From Flavobacterium poyangense (GTDB taxonomy: Bacteria; Bacteroidota; Bacteroidia; Flavobacteriales; Flavobacteriaceae), in contig NZ_JAALLN010000019.1 of assembly GCF_011751075.1 (NCBI RefSeq), positions 1-64,000 on the forward strand: 64,000 nucleotides of DNA, written 5' to 3'. The notes below the pieces were generated by a model. That model saw only the letters and a program-made list of their open reading frames with translations, had not been told where the DNA came from and made no database searches. The position numbers were made by a program, and so were the translations under genes. Below, one piece after another: positions 17,051 through 25,815 of the stretch; position 1 is the first letter of the stretch; each line of letters starts with the position of its first letter.

Positions 17051-17167
17051 ATCCTTTTTTTCTTCAGGATTGCTGTCATTTGGTTTTTGAAGCAATGAAT
17101 GGCTGTCCGTGTCGGGATTCGGCGGCGGTGAGGCTTCAAAGTAGCGTTTTATTTCTTCAGGATTCAT
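17045..17167 (-). CDS. Possible small hypothetical protein (40 aa)
   Basis: A 40-codon frame starting MNPEEIKRYFEASPPPNPDT, with plausible helix then proline-rich composition and a stop at 17045. It lies 58 bp beyond the RadC stop on the same strand, as a small trailing gene might. Support is only from composition and position. Confidence 0.3.
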   Translation of the reverse strand: MNPEEIKRYFEASPPPNPDTDSHSLLQKPNDSNPEEKKDL

Positions 17168-17225
17168 AGGTCAAAAATACTTAAAAAACCAGAACAGAGC
17201 AAGGGCATGAAAGATGAAAACGCCC

Positions 17226-17696
17226 TTAAAAGGCGCCTTCATCTGCAAAAGAGTAATAGGTTTCAGGTGTTACGATCAGGTGGTCGAGCAGCGGAATATC
17301 CAGCAGTTTTCCTGCTTCGCGGATTTTTCGGGTCATATTTCTGTCGGCCTCGGAAGGTGATGTTTTTCCTGAGGGATGGTTGTGGGTGATAATTATCCCG
17401 ACGGCGGCGGCTTTAAGGGCTGCCGCGAAAAGCAGGCGCATATCAACCACAGTTCCCGAGATGCCTCCTGAGGACACCTCGTAGATTCCCAGAACCCTGT
17501 TGGACTGGCTGAGCAGCAGCACTTTGAACTGCTCAAAGAATTCTATTTTGCCGGGATCCCAGCTGTCAAGCAGTATGCGGTAAGCATCTCTGGAAGAAGT
17601 GATACACGGTTTTTCAGTGCTTTTTACTTTGGTTTTATAGATCAGTTCGATTTCTGATACTTTCTGCCATTCTGTGTTTTGATGTTGATTTTTCAT
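17226..17696 (-). CDS. radC: RadC-like JAB domain protein
   Basis: A 156-residue JAB/MPN-domain protein. The metal motif is THNHPSGKTSPSEAD (His105, His107, Ser109, Asp118), preceded by the family's LLSQSNRVLGIYEVSSGGIS. The start is taken at the ATG giving MKNQHQ; a longer frame upstream runs into the GC-rich spacer and lacks family residues. The N-terminal helix-hairpin-helix part of chromosomal RadC is absent, as is usual for the short RadC copies of Bacteroidota mobile elements. The molecular role is unknown despite the name. It lies downstream of the PcfJ/PcfK/SSB group on the same strand. Confidence 0.9.
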   Translation of the reverse strand: MKNQHQNTEWQKVSEIELIYKTKVKSTEKPCITSSRDAYRILLDSWDPGKIEFFEQFKVLLLSQSNRVLGIYEVSSGGISGTVVDMRLLFAAALKAAAVGIIITHNHPSGKTSPSEADRNMTRKIREAGKLLDIPLLDHLIVTPETYYSFADEGAF

Positions 17697-17918
17697 AATT
17701 GCTGTAGTTTTAAGATTAATTACAGCACCGCTGTGCGGGCAGGGACGAGCGAACGCAGAAAGCAACGCAATAAAGCAGGAGCGCAGCCCTGCATTTATGG
17801 GGGAATTTTTTGCGGAGAACCGAAGGACGTGCCCGAACTTTGTGATGAAATTGACTTAACATTCCACAATAGCCCCTAAGCCGGGACTGGTCCGTGCACC
17901 TTAAAGTGTCTGCGCGCC
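17697..17918. other. GC-rich non-coding spacer
   Basis: About 220 bp between RadC and the PcfJ terminator, clearly richer in G+C than the genes around it. It has several self-complementary pieces (gcaggg/ccctgc, cgggca/tgcccg). No coding frame with sensible composition is seen. It could be a structured RNA or a leader for radC. Confidence 0.4.
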
Positions 17919-17951
17919 AAAAAAAATACCGCAGTGTAAAATCTGCGGTAT
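17919..17951 (-). terminator. Terminator of the PcfJ gene
   Basis: Perfect 9-bp arms (ataccgcag 17926-17934 and ctgcggtat 17943-17951) are followed on the minus strand by eight T. It begins 16 bp after the PcfJ stop. Confidence 0.85.
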
Positions 17952-17966
17952 CAATAGTAAAATGGG

Positions 17967-19283
17967 TTAAGCAGGAGCAGTCTGTTTTTTCTGCTTTTTC
18001 AACCGCCGGGCAATCTCAGGCAGGTTTTTATTTATAATCCTAAGAATCCTGCTGTGATATTTAGTGGCTTTATTGCGATGCCCTCTGCACTGGATAATTT
18101 CCATTCTCGAAAGGGAGATTTCAATGGTTTCCACAGGTCTGTTTTCAATCTGCGCCGAGAGGATCAGAGAATCTTTCTTTTTATAATACTCATTGGTAAA
18201 TACGCAGTGGTGGAGCGTGTCGCCCTCTTGGAGAAAATCCTGCACACGGTCAAGGACTTTTACGGTAAGGTCATTATCGGTAAAAGAAAGTCCGAAGAAC
18301 TGTTTTTTATCATTTTCATAAATCGGCTCTGCTTTCTGTATTTCAGCACGCATCTGCTCAAGATGTTTCTTGCGCTGAATATCCCTTTTTTTGGCAACAA
18401 GCCTGTCGTGCGCTTCGTTTAAATCTTCAGGGCAGACAAGTGCAGGGGAGCTGAGGTCTTTTTTAAACCATCGGAGCAGGACAATATAATCCTCCCAAAT
18501 TTTTATGTCCTGAATCTGATAACGCTGTTTAAGGCAGGTTTTTACTGCCTGCCAGTTTTCACGCAGATGCTGTTCATGGGAGGTGAGATAATGCTTGAGC
18601 AGAGAGGTCTGCGAACTTTTTAAAAGGGTTTCTGCAATGGGGTCTTTTAAAAGAGCAGTAAAGAGTATCTGCGGTGCAATGCCGTGTACGGAAGACTTAA
18701 AACCATTTCTTTTCAAAAGCGGAATCACTTTCATGTGCGGATAAACCTTGTAGGGATTTATGCGGTATTTTGGCGAGTTCTGAAAATCCTTTGGACGGAT
18801 TTCTAAAGAGGAATAGTACTGCCATGCATCATAGGCATTGGAAAAAACATTGGTGCTTCTTGAGATGGTGCGCACTTCCCCTTTTGGATTTATCCAATGC
18901 TGCATGACTTCCGTGTGGGAATAGTCGGGAAGAAAGTTCTTTTTCATGTTCTTGTGCGAGCAGATGATGCGCACTACCTGATAGCCAGAGCAGGTAGCGG
19001 TGAGGGCGAAATATTCGATTTCTTTGAAATGCACCTGATTGTGGTGATGCATTTTAAGTTTGCCCTGACAGGAGGCGCATTTGATAAAGTTCTGGCATGA
19101 CTGGCTTTCACAGTCAGGCTTCCACGAGCGGGTGCATTCCAGACAATGGAATTTTCCCCTTGAGAGCACCGCCCATTTCAGGAAAATGTATTTTTCCGCC
19201 CACTGATGAATCTGCGCTGTGATTGGGGCTAGGGTGGTGCTTAAGGCGCTGATTTCTTTCTCTATAACTGTTTTTGGTGTCAT
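17967..19283 (-). CDS. PcfJ-like protein
   Basis: A 438-residue protein of the PcfJ type found on Gram-positive pheromone plasmids and on Bacteroidota conjugative elements. The N-terminal part has a zinc-ribbon-like Cys cluster (CLEC...CQNFIKCASC, about residues 47-75). The C-terminal part carries the typical core QEGDTLHHCVFTNEYYKKKD followed by SLSRMEIIQCRGHRNKAT. The biochemical role is unknown. It overlaps the PcfK-like gene by 4 bp, so the two are translationally coupled, and it ends in a strong terminator. Confidence 0.85.
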   Translation of the reverse strand: MTPKTVIEKEISALSTTLAPITAQIHQWAEKYIFLKWAVLSRGKFHCLECTRSWKPDCESQSCQNFIKCASCQGKLKMHHHNQVHFKEIEYFALTATCSGYQVVRIICSHKNMKKNFLPDYSHTEVMQHWINPKGEVRTISRSTNVFSNAYDAWQYYSSLEIRPKDFQNSPKYRINPYKVYPHMKVIPLLKRNGFKSSVHGIAPQILFTALLKDPIAETLLKSSQTSLLKHYLTSHEQHLRENWQAVKTCLKQRYQIQDIKIWEDYIVLLRWFKKDLSSPALVCPEDLNEAHDRLVAKKRDIQRKKHLEQMRAEIQKAEPIYENDKKQFFGLSFTDNDLTVKVLDRVQDFLQEGDTLHHCVFTNEYYKKKDSLILSAQIENRPVETIEISLSRMEIIQCRGHRNKATKYHSRILRIINKNLPEIARRLKKQKKQTAPA

Positions 19284-19660
19284 ACGTCAAAGAGTGTTAG
19301 GGTTTTCTGTACAGGCTTCACAGGTAGAACTGTCTGTGTTTTTTGAACTGTGGTTTCAGATACTGCGGTGGCAGTCGAGAACAAATCAGGTTTGGCAGGG
19401 GGGCTTACTGCTACTCTGCATTGAACAGGGGCAGGCGTTCCAATCGTGGCGTCTGTGTAGTACTTCACAGCCATGTCAAAGATTTCCTGATTGTCAAAGG
19501 CACATTCCCCTGTTTTTTTGACCTCGCCGAAAATGTAATGGAAACAGCTTTCAAGGTTTTTGCTCTCTTTTTTATAGTCCGCTGAAAAAACGGCATCGTT
19601 CTGCGCTTTTTCGCTCAGGTAGGTTTCTATAGCAGTTTTAAATTTATCTGATGCTTTCAT
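19280..19660 (-). CDS. PcfK-like protein
   Basis: A 126-residue protein beginning MKASDKFKTAIETYLSEKA, with the family phrase NLESCFHYIFGEVKKTG and EIFDMAVKYYTDATI. A Pro/Val/Thr-rich linker and a short hydrophobic end (KTLTLFDV) follow. PcfK-like proteins accompany PcfJ on conjugative elements; their function is not established. The final four bases overlap the start of the PcfJ gene. Confidence 0.85.
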   Translation of the reverse strand: MKASDKFKTAIETYLSEKAQNDAVFSADYKKESKNLESCFHYIFGEVKKTGECAFDNQEIFDMAVKYYTDATIGTPAPVQCRVAVSPPAKPDLFSTATAVSETTVQKTQTVLPVKPVQKTLTLFDV

Positions 19661-19687
19661 AAAGGAAGTTTTAAGATTGAAAAAGCG

Positions 19688-20047
19688 TTATTCAAAACTG
19701 TTTCTGTAGATGTCAAAACAGTATTCTTCAAAGCAGAGCCAGCATACAAAAGTGTAATGGGGCAGTGGATGGCGGTTTTTGACAGATTTCCCAAGGGAAT
19801 CTTCAATTTCATATCGGATATTTTCCAAATCATCCAAATGCTGGATATAGAATTTCCTGCAGTCCGAGTTGTAGACAAACTCTGAAATCATTCCGCAGAT
19901 GCATCCATTTTTCTGCAGGTCTTCCAAGAAAGATTTTAACTGCTCTTTTTTTGTTCCGTCATAAGATTCCATATTGGAGAGGACTATTTTTTTGAACTGG
20001 GCGGATACGGGATATTCTATGTAAACTGATTTTTCAAAGGCTTTCAT
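19688..20047 (-). CDS. Conserved ICE protein, DUF7222-like
   Basis: A 119-residue acidic soluble protein with three Cys near the middle and end (GCICGM, FVCWLCFEEYC). The position immediately before PcfK and after SSB is the usual one for a small conserved protein of Bacteroidota elements. I think it belongs to the family now called DUF7222, with limited certainty. No catalytic motif is visible. Confidence 0.6.
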   Translation of the reverse strand: MKAFEKSVYIEYPVSAQFKKIVLSNMESYDGTKKEQLKSFLEDLQKNGCICGMISEFVYNSDCRKFYIQHLDDLENIRYEIEDSLGKSVKNRHPLPHYTFVCWLCFEEYCFDIYRNSFE

Positions 20048-20085
20048 GGCGTATAAATTTTGATGTGAAACGGTATATATTCCAA

Positions 20086-20475
20086 TTAGAAAGGCAGGTC
20101 GTCAGGGGTGTCCTGATCCGTATTTTTCTTTTGGACTGCGGGAACTTCAGCGGTGTTTTCTGTTTTCGGGAAAACCAGTATTTTAATATTACTGGTGTGA
20201 AAGGTCAGTGAACCGAGCGCTTTGCCCTCGGCATTATTGTAGACATTCAGACCTATACGCCCGAAGAGTTCAACCACGGTTCCTTTTTTAAGCCACTGCG
20301 CCATTTTGGAACCCATCCAATAGGAGCAGTCGATGTAGGTTACTATCTTTTTTAGCTCGTCAGCCCCTTTTGGTCTGTAGCTGTCGTTTATGGCAATGGA
20401 GAAATTTACCACCTCCCTGTCATTTGAAACTTTTGCCGTTACGGCATCTTTTGTAATTCGTCCTGAGATTTCCAT
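20086..20475 (-). CDS. ssb: Single-stranded DNA-binding protein
   Basis: A 129-residue OB-fold protein: ISGRITKDAVTAKVSNDREVVNFSIAIND, then VTYIDCSYWMG, KKGTVVELFGRIG, and an acidic tail ending TPDDLPF. Start MEISGR is preferred; an upstream in-frame extension of 21 residues lacks family similarity. SSB coats the single strand during conjugative entry and recruits repair proteins through its C-terminal tip. The same tip occurs on the nuclease at 12095-13762. It is the first gene of the minus-strand DUF7222/PcfK/PcfJ run. Confidence 0.9.
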   Translation of the reverse strand: MEISGRITKDAVTAKVSNDREVVNFSIAINDSYRPKGADELKKIVTYIDCSYWMGSKMAQWLKKGTVVELFGRIGLNVYNNAEGKALGSLTFHTSNIKILVFPKTENTAEVPAVQKKNTDQDTPDDLPF

Positions 20476-20793
20476 GATGTAAAATTTTAAGTGAATATTT
20501 TTTCTGTCTTTTCTCAAGCCCCGCATGAAATTTTTCAAAAGAAAAACGGGAAAAAAGAAAGCACAAAATCAAGCGCCCGATCAAGGATCCGGAGTGCTAT
20601 AAGTCCCGAAGGGCGGCAAGGCCGTTATGCGCATGCAGGAGCCTGCGGGTGCTATTTTCGCGGCTCTTTTAATCCGTTTTCATTGAAAATTTCCTTATCA
20701 ATCTTTACAGCAGGCTGAACCCCTATTTCAGATGCCTGTTTTGGGATCGGCATTGAAATATTTTGTAATTTCAGGTGACAAAAAAGCAATGCA
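20476..20793. other. GC-rich divergent spacer
   Basis: About 320 bp between ssb (-) and a DUF1810 gene (+). The 20575-20665 part is markedly GC-rich and self-complementary (gcagg/cctgc and nested gca/tgc pairs). A 33-codon minus-strand frame starting MPIPKQASEIGVQPAVKIDK (stop near 20652) has coding-like composition but no recognisable relative. The rest is likely promoter for both sides. Confidence 0.4.
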
Positions 20794-21228
20794 ATGGAAA
20801 AGCGATATGATCTGAACCGTTTTTTAGAGGCACAAAGGGAAACGTATGAGAATGCACTGCGCGAGATCAGGCAGGGAAGCAAACAGACCCACTGGATGTG
20901 GTTTATTTTCCCCCAGTTAAGAGGACTGGGATTCACGGATTATAACATCTTTTACGGCATTGAAAACCTAAAGGAAGCTTCACTGTATCTCAATCACCCG
21001 ATACTGGGAAAACGTCTGGTGGAAATTACCCAGGCAATGCTTGAGATCGAGAATAAAACGGCACTTGAAATTCTGGGCAGGCCAGATGAAAGGAAACTTA
21101 AATCCTGCATGACCCTGTTCGGACTACTGCCTGAAACGCCTGAATGTTTCAGGCAGGTGCTTGAGAAATATTACAATGGAGAGCAGGACGAAAAGACACT
21201 GGAGCTTATAAAAGAATCCGGCAGCTAA
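20794..21228 (+). CDS. DUF1810 family protein
   Basis: A 144-residue protein typical of DUF1810: RFLEAQRETYENALREIRQG, HWMWFIFPQLRGLGFT, ILGKRLVEIT and SCMTLFGLLPE. Family length is normal (about 140). Function is unknown. It sits alone on the plus strand between minus-strand transfer genes, so it may be cargo rather than part of the transfer machinery. Confidence 0.9.
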   Translation: MEKRYDLNRFLEAQRETYENALREIRQGSKQTHWMWFIFPQLRGLGFTDYNIFYGIENLKEASLYLNHPILGKRLVEITQAMLEIENKTALEILGRPDERKLKSCMTLFGLLPETPECFRQVLEKYYNGEQDEKTLELIKESGS

Positions 21229-21277
21229 AAAAACATTTCTTTTTTTCTGCCTCAAGAAAACATCGAAGGATTAAAAG

Positions 21278-23266
21278 TTATTTTTCTTTTTTGAGAACCA
21301 GTGACGAAAGTGCCGGGCTTTTAATTATCCGTTCCATTTCGCTGTGGATTATTTCCTGAATCTCAATTTTAATCTGCAGATAATTTTTCTGGATGATAAC
21401 ATTGTCAATTGTTCGTATGATCGGAATTTCTTTATAAGCAGCTGTTTCTTTTTTAATTTTTTCGTGGTCGTTGATAATTTCGCAGTGAAAGGTTTTTAGC
21501 TCAATTCTGCAGTCCGGGTTATCGGCTGTCATGCCTACAAATTCTCCCGAACTCAGCGAAGAAATCTTCGAAGGCGGCACTGCGGATTCCAGCTGTCGGG
21601 AACGGCTGATGGAGGTGTCGCTGCTGTTTATGGAGAGGCTTTCCCTATCCTGCATTATCTTTCCGAAACGCTCTGAGAGCTGTTTGGCCGTATCCCCGCT
21701 GACCTGTCCGCAGACAATATTTCCGACTATATTAATGATAACATCAGCCTGCTCGCGGCCGTAGTCTTTGCGAAGCTGGCTGAAGTCCTGTATTCCAAGA
21801 CAGGTGCTCACTCTATTGCTTCTTGCCGTTGCAATCAGACTGTCAATATTATTGAGATAGATGGTGGGGAACTCGTCAAAAATAAGACTGCTTTTAAGTT
21901 TTCCCTTCTGGTTTACCTGTTTGATAAGACGGCTGACAAAAAGGGAAAGCACTGCCCCGTATGTCTGTATTTTCTGCGGATTGTTCCCCATTGAAACAAT
22001 TTTCGGGTCGGATGGATTATTGATGTCAAGGGTAAAATCACTGCCCGAGAGTACGTAGTAAAGCTGAGGAGAGGAGAGTTTCGCCAGCGAGATTTTAGCC
22101 GATGCTATCTGACCCTCCAGCTGGTCGACTGCCTCATTCAGGAATGCGCTGACAAAGGGATTGATCAGCACTTCGATCTCTTTTTCTGTTCTCAGAATCG
22201 TGAAAAGGCTTTCATAGTCGGTCTGGATCATTTCAATGACATGGGGCAGGGTGCAGAACTCGCCATCGTTGTATTTTCGAAGGTACCAGATGACGGCTGT
22301 CAGGAAATTTATAGGAGATTCCACAAAGAAGTCGCCCTGTTTTTTAATCCACTCCCGATTGAGTCCCATAAGGATTGTGCGGGCAGATTCAGCGGCATCG
22401 GTAATGTCTGTCATTGCCGCAGGATCAAGAGGATTACAACGGTGGGTTCTGGAGAGGTCGTCAAAATTTATGATGTAAAATTTGGGTTCCACGGCATAAA
22501 GATGACGGAATTTCAGCCAGGCATTATAGGCGATAACAGTGAGGTCGTCGAACTTGAAATCATAAATGAACATAGAAAAGCCTTTGGCAATATGCTGGGT
22601 GATTATATGGCGGATTACAAAGTATGATTTTCCCGAACCCGGCGTGCCTGGAACCAGAATGCCTCGGAAGGGATTTATAATGTTAATCCAGCTGCTGCGC
22701 ACTTTGTCTTTGAGATGATAGCGTGCGGGAAGGTTAACGGAATATTCGTTTTCAATAAGCCTTTCCTCCTGAGGGAAAGTTTCATTTTCCTTATTAAAAA
22801 TATCTGTTGAACCCAGCTTTCTGCGGATAATGCGGGAGAGCAGGGTGCCCCCGGAAAGCGTCATCAGATAGCCCAAAGAACACAGTGAGATATATAGTAC
22901 GGAGCAGACCTTAGCATCTGCAAATATTACAAAAGCCAGATAGGATCCAAAGTAAAGCAGGAGACCCATTGAGATATAATAAAAAGCAGTTCTAAAATGG
23001 AGTTTTTCATCTTTTCTTCCCCTGGCCCCCATGAGGGAAATAACCAAGAGTCCAAGTGCAAAAAGCTTTGATTTATGGAAGCTGTCCAGAAGCCCCGTAC
23101 GATAAATATTCTCCAGTATCCTGCAGGCAAAATCAGGTGCAAGATTCCACTGCCTGAAGGAATCGAAGCAGTAATAATAAAAATGGATGAGCAGCAGTGT
23201 GATGCCCATCAGTCTAGTCATATCTAAAATTTTTCTAAGCGCCTGTTCATTTTCTCCCGTCTGCAT
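21278..23266 (-). CDS. Type IV coupling protein (TraG/VirD4-like, Bacteroidetes MobC type)
   Basis: A 662-residue membrane ATPase. Four hydrophobic segments lie in the first 140 residues. Walker A is VPGTPGSGKSYF (207-214) and Walker B is SSLIFDEFPTIYLNNID. The motif ARSNRVSTCLGIQDFSQLRKDYG follows, as in TraG/TraD coupling proteins. It would recruit the relaxase-bound strand to the T4SS channel at the inner membrane. It follows the relaxase gene after 18 bp in the order accessory protein, relaxase, coupling protein. Confidence 0.9.
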   Translation of the reverse strand: MQTGENEQALRKILDMTRLMGITLLLIHFYYYCFDSFRQWNLAPDFACRILENIYRTGLLDSFHKSKLFALGLLVISLMGARGRKDEKLHFRTAFYYISMGLLLYFGSYLAFVIFADAKVCSVLYISLCSLGYLMTLSGGTLLSRIIRRKLGSTDIFNKENETFPQEERLIENEYSVNLPARYHLKDKVRSSWINIINPFRGILVPGTPGSGKSYFVIRHIITQHIAKGFSMFIYDFKFDDLTVIAYNAWLKFRHLYAVEPKFYIINFDDLSRTHRCNPLDPAAMTDITDAAESARTILMGLNREWIKKQGDFFVESPINFLTAVIWYLRKYNDGEFCTLPHVIEMIQTDYESLFTILRTEKEIEVLINPFVSAFLNEAVDQLEGQIASAKISLAKLSSPQLYYVLSGSDFTLDINNPSDPKIVSMGNNPQKIQTYGAVLSLFVSRLIKQVNQKGKLKSSLIFDEFPTIYLNNIDSLIATARSNRVSTCLGIQDFSQLRKDYGREQADVIINIVGNIVCGQVSGDTAKQLSERFGKIMQDRESLSINSSDTSISRSRQLESAVPPSKISSLSSGEFVGMTADNPDCRIELKTFHCEIINDHEKIKKETAAYKEIPIIRTIDNVIIQKNYLQIKIEIQEIIHSEMERIIKSPALSSLVLKKEK

Positions 23267-23284
23267 ACTGTTGATTTTTATGTG

Positions 23285-24535
23285 TTAATTATTATCTGAC
23301 TGTCCTTTTCTTTTTATTTTTTTTCGCTTGTTTTTAAACTCTCTGGGAACGTAATCTGACGGCGTTCCGGCGTAAAGCACTTCATCAATTATCCGCTGCA
23401 CTTCCCCTGCGGAAATAAAAGAGCCGTGCTTCTGAGCGGTACCATCAGCAACTGTATACTGCTTCTCATAATGGGAGGAATGGCCCAGACGCTGCAGGAG
23501 ACCTTTGGCTGCATATTCAGGTCCGAGACTGCTTCCGTTGAAAACGCATCTGGTGTTATGATCTATGTAGGTCATGCCGTATATAAACCCCTGTTCATTT
23601 TTTCTGACAACTGCCGTAATGCCCTGGTTAGCCAGCCGCGTTTCAAGCTGCGAGAGCGTAATTGATGGGTATTTCAAAAGCAGCAGATCCACCGCATTTC
23701 GTGTTCTTTTCATGTTTATCATGCGAGAAGTTTTGGAGGCGGCAAAATTAATTTCAAGCCGGGAAAGGGTAGGCTTGGAATAAAAACTGCTGGCTTTTAT
23801 AGGAACCCCGACCGTCTTTTTGCTCTCATCCAGAATCTGGTAGATCAGTCCTTTATTCTGAAACATTTTTGAATTTTCCTTTCCCCTTTCCGCCTTCACG
23901 TTATAGAGGTTCAATACTGCGTTCAGCTCACCCAGGGTTGTGTATTTGTAGTGCGGAATGACCGCATTTAGTACACTGCCGATGGCTCTCTTGGAATCTA
24001 TTGCTCCATATTTTATTTTTTCCGCATCAATGGCATTAATTAGCGCCGGACTCTGTTTTTTTCTCGAGTCCGCCCGAACCAGATTAAAAGAAATCTCCAG
24101 TTCTCTGCGGGCCGTTTCGGACTGATTTCTTCCAATATTGTGCATGTTAATCCTGGATCCGTCTGCCCTCACATTTATGGCTGCGATATGCAGGTGCGGA
24201 TGTCCCGCATCGTGGTGCTGGTAAACTAGATAAGGCTGTGCGCCGAATCCAATTTTCTCCATATAAGAAGAGGCAATCTGCATGAGTTTCTCTTTTGATA
24301 AATCCTTATCGGACCGGTCAAAATTCAGTGAGATGTGCACAGCGCCGCGCTTTACATTTTCATTGAGATGGAGCTGTTTTAGAAATACGCCGAGCTTAAA
24401 AGATTCTGACATTTTTTCAATATCGATTGGATAATTTCCCTCGCCGATGCAGACAGCTGCACCCTGAGAAACTTTATTCTCATTGTACATGAAGATGCCT
24501 CTAATCGAGTGTCCTGTGTTTATGACTGCAACCAT
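23285..24535 (-). CDS. mobB: Relaxase/mobilization nuclease
   Basis: A 416-residue relaxase. The His cluster is YQHHDAGHPHLHIAAINV (His107, 108, 112, 114, 116), and a preceding acidic/Ser-rich helix follows AVHISLNFDRSDKDLS. An N-terminal Tyr (Tyr17) could be the nicking residue. Such relaxases cut oriT and stay joined to the 5' end. The start overlaps the end of the accessory gene by 16 bp, giving coupled translation. The C-terminal end is basic. Confidence 0.9.
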   Translation of the reverse strand: MVAVINTGHSIRGIFMYNENKVSQGAAVCIGEGNYPIDIEKMSESFKLGVFLKQLHLNENVKRGAVHISLNFDRSDKDLSKEKLMQIASSYMEKIGFGAQPYLVYQHHDAGHPHLHIAAINVRADGSRINMHNIGRNQSETARRELEISFNLVRADSRKKQSPALINAIDAEKIKYGAIDSKRAIGSVLNAVIPHYKYTTLGELNAVLNLYNVKAERGKENSKMFQNKGLIYQILDESKKTVGVPIKASSFYSKPTLSRLEINFAASKTSRMINMKRTRNAVDLLLLKYPSITLSQLETRLANQGITAVVRKNEQGFIYGMTYIDHNTRCVFNGSSLGPEYAAKGLLQRLGHSSHYEKQYTVADGTAQKHGSFISAGEVQRIIDEVLYAGTPSDYVPREFKNKRKKIKRKGQSDNN

Positions 24536-24912
24536 TTTTGGGCGAGATTTTCAATGTGTTTTTTTATTTCTTCAACCAACGAAAAATATTTGTTCCTGTC
24601 GGAATCAAAAGCCAGAATCCAAATTCTGAAATCGGCAATTTCAAAAAGGGTGTGGAGTTTTTTAACGCTCTGATTGAAATTATTTCCCATGAAATTCAGC
24701 TGTGTTCTGAGCTGGATAAGCTCCTGAAGCAGCTTATCCAGCGACTCGTTTCTATATCTCATTACAATGGGTTTTCTCAGCAGATTTCTGCGCACAAAAT
24801 CACTTCGTTTGCGGCAGACTGAAGCTTTAAAATTTCTGTCTATCTGCTCGAATTCGTCTTTGGTCAGCCGGATGTGCAGCCATCTGTTTCTGCCGCTGTT
24901 TTTCTCTTCCAT
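24520..24912 (-). CDS. mobA: Relaxosome accessory protein (MobA type)
   Basis: A 130-residue protein with an N-terminal ribbon-helix-helix-like part (WLHIRLTKDEFEQIDRNFKA) and the mobilisation-family motif LLQELIQLRTQLNFMGNNFNQ. Proteins of this type bind oriT and load the relaxase. It is first in the accessory/relaxase/coupling protein operon and directly next to the hairpin-rich oriT candidate. Confidence 0.85.
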   Translation of the reverse strand: MEEKNSGRNRWLHIRLTKDEFEQIDRNFKASVCRKRSDFVRRNLLRKPIVMRYRNESLDKLLQELIQLRTQLNFMGNNFNQSVKKLHTLFEIADFRIWILAFDSDRNKYFSLVEEIKKHIENLAQKWLQS

Positions 24913-25311
24913 GATCTTTTCTTTTTCATTGTTTCAATTTCATTCAATTTTAAAGTTTCACTGCCAGCGAGTTCCGAGCAGAGGGGCAGCAAGATTTTTG
25001 GTTGTGATACAACCAGACATCTTGCTGACTGCAAAAAACTGCAGTCTGAAAGCTTCTAAAAGTCCTTTTTCAGCTGTAGCAATCAGCTAAGAAGAAGCTG
25101 TCATCCCTATTAAAAATTAAAGGAAATCCATTTCAGGATCTGCTTTAAAAATCTAAATGCACCAATTGAACAGGTACTAGGGATTAACCTGAGAGCTAAA
25201 TTAGAAAAGGCAGACATACCCTGCAATCCTCCCCAAATTTTGAGTAGGGTAAATAGGGATGATACTTTATAATTTTACGGTAAGTGAAATATTAATTTAA
25301 AATGATGAAGT
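24913..25311. other. Non-coding origin-of-transfer region
   Basis: About 400 bp without a gene, between mobA (-) and a small plus-strand gene. The left half holds two strong inverted repeats (separate entry). The right half (25080-25311) is AT-rich and shows no further structure that I could define. Confidence 0.55.
24987..25046. other. oriT: Candidate oriT: two adjacent hairpins
   Basis: The first structure has outer arms cagcaagat (24987-24995) and atcttgctg (25019-25027) and inner arms ggttgt (25000-25005) and acaacc (25009-25014). The second has arms gactgca (25027-25033) and tgcagtc (25040-25046). All arms are perfect. The position, 75 bp upstream of mobA and reading into it, is where oriT lies in related elements. 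The nick site itself cannot be named. Confidence 0.6.
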
Positions 25312-25602
25312 ATGATTACAGCAAATGATGCGGCCAAGGTTTTTGATACGGTGCTGAGTATCCCTGGCATGAATGAGCCGGTGAAAATGGATTTGAAAAT
25401 TTCACGAAAAAATGTGCTGCTTTTAAGCCATTTGATACAGGATGGGCTGAAGATCAGGGAAGGATCTTCGGTACTATTGGAGAGCATAAGCGAGCAGGGA
25501 AGGACAGAACTGGAGAGTCTTTCGCAAGAGTGCCTTCAGAAAGCGGGGCTTGTAGAGCTGCATGAAAAACTTGCCGGAATCAGCGCTTCGATAAAAGGCT
25601 GA
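25312..25602 (+). CDS. Small conserved hypothetical protein
   Basis: A 96-residue, mostly helical soluble protein (MITANDAAKVFDTVLSIPGM...). No family is recognised. It has its own terminator 25 bp downstream and lies at the junction between the transfer genes and the peptidase/SusCD cargo. Codon use is like that of its neighbours, so I take it as real. Confidence 0.6.
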   Translation: MITANDAAKVFDTVLSIPGMNEPVKMDLKISRKNVLLLSHLIQDGLKIREGSSVLLESISEQGRTELESLSQECLQKAGLVELHEKLAGISASIKG

Positions 25603-25626
25603 TTTCAAAAACAATTACAATGATGT

Positions 25627-25669
25627 AATGCCTGCGCAATTCTTACAAAGTGCAGGCATTTATTTTTTA
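25627..25669 (+). terminator. Rho-independent terminator
   Basis: Nine-base arms aatgcctgc and gcaggcatt, loop of 16, then a T-rich run. It ends the small gene at 25312-25602. Confidence 0.8.
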
Positions 25670-25815
25670 TGCCAGATAAAATGTAAAACTGCCTGATTTT
25701 CAAAGTTTTTGGCTTGATTTTTAAAGTGTCTATAGGAATTATCTCATTTAAATTTGTAATGCATAATAAAAAGATTCACCTCTAAAAAGTAAGCTTAATA
25801 CAAAATATTTGAGAA

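Noticed and set aside
16942..17139. 65-codon minus-strand frame
   Set aside because: Overlaps two better small frames and has an Arg/Ile-biased composition of a shadow frame.
17045..19660. CRISPR or other regularly spaced repeat arrays
   Set aside because: No regularly spaced direct repeats were found here or elsewhere in the window apart from the adhesin coding repeats.
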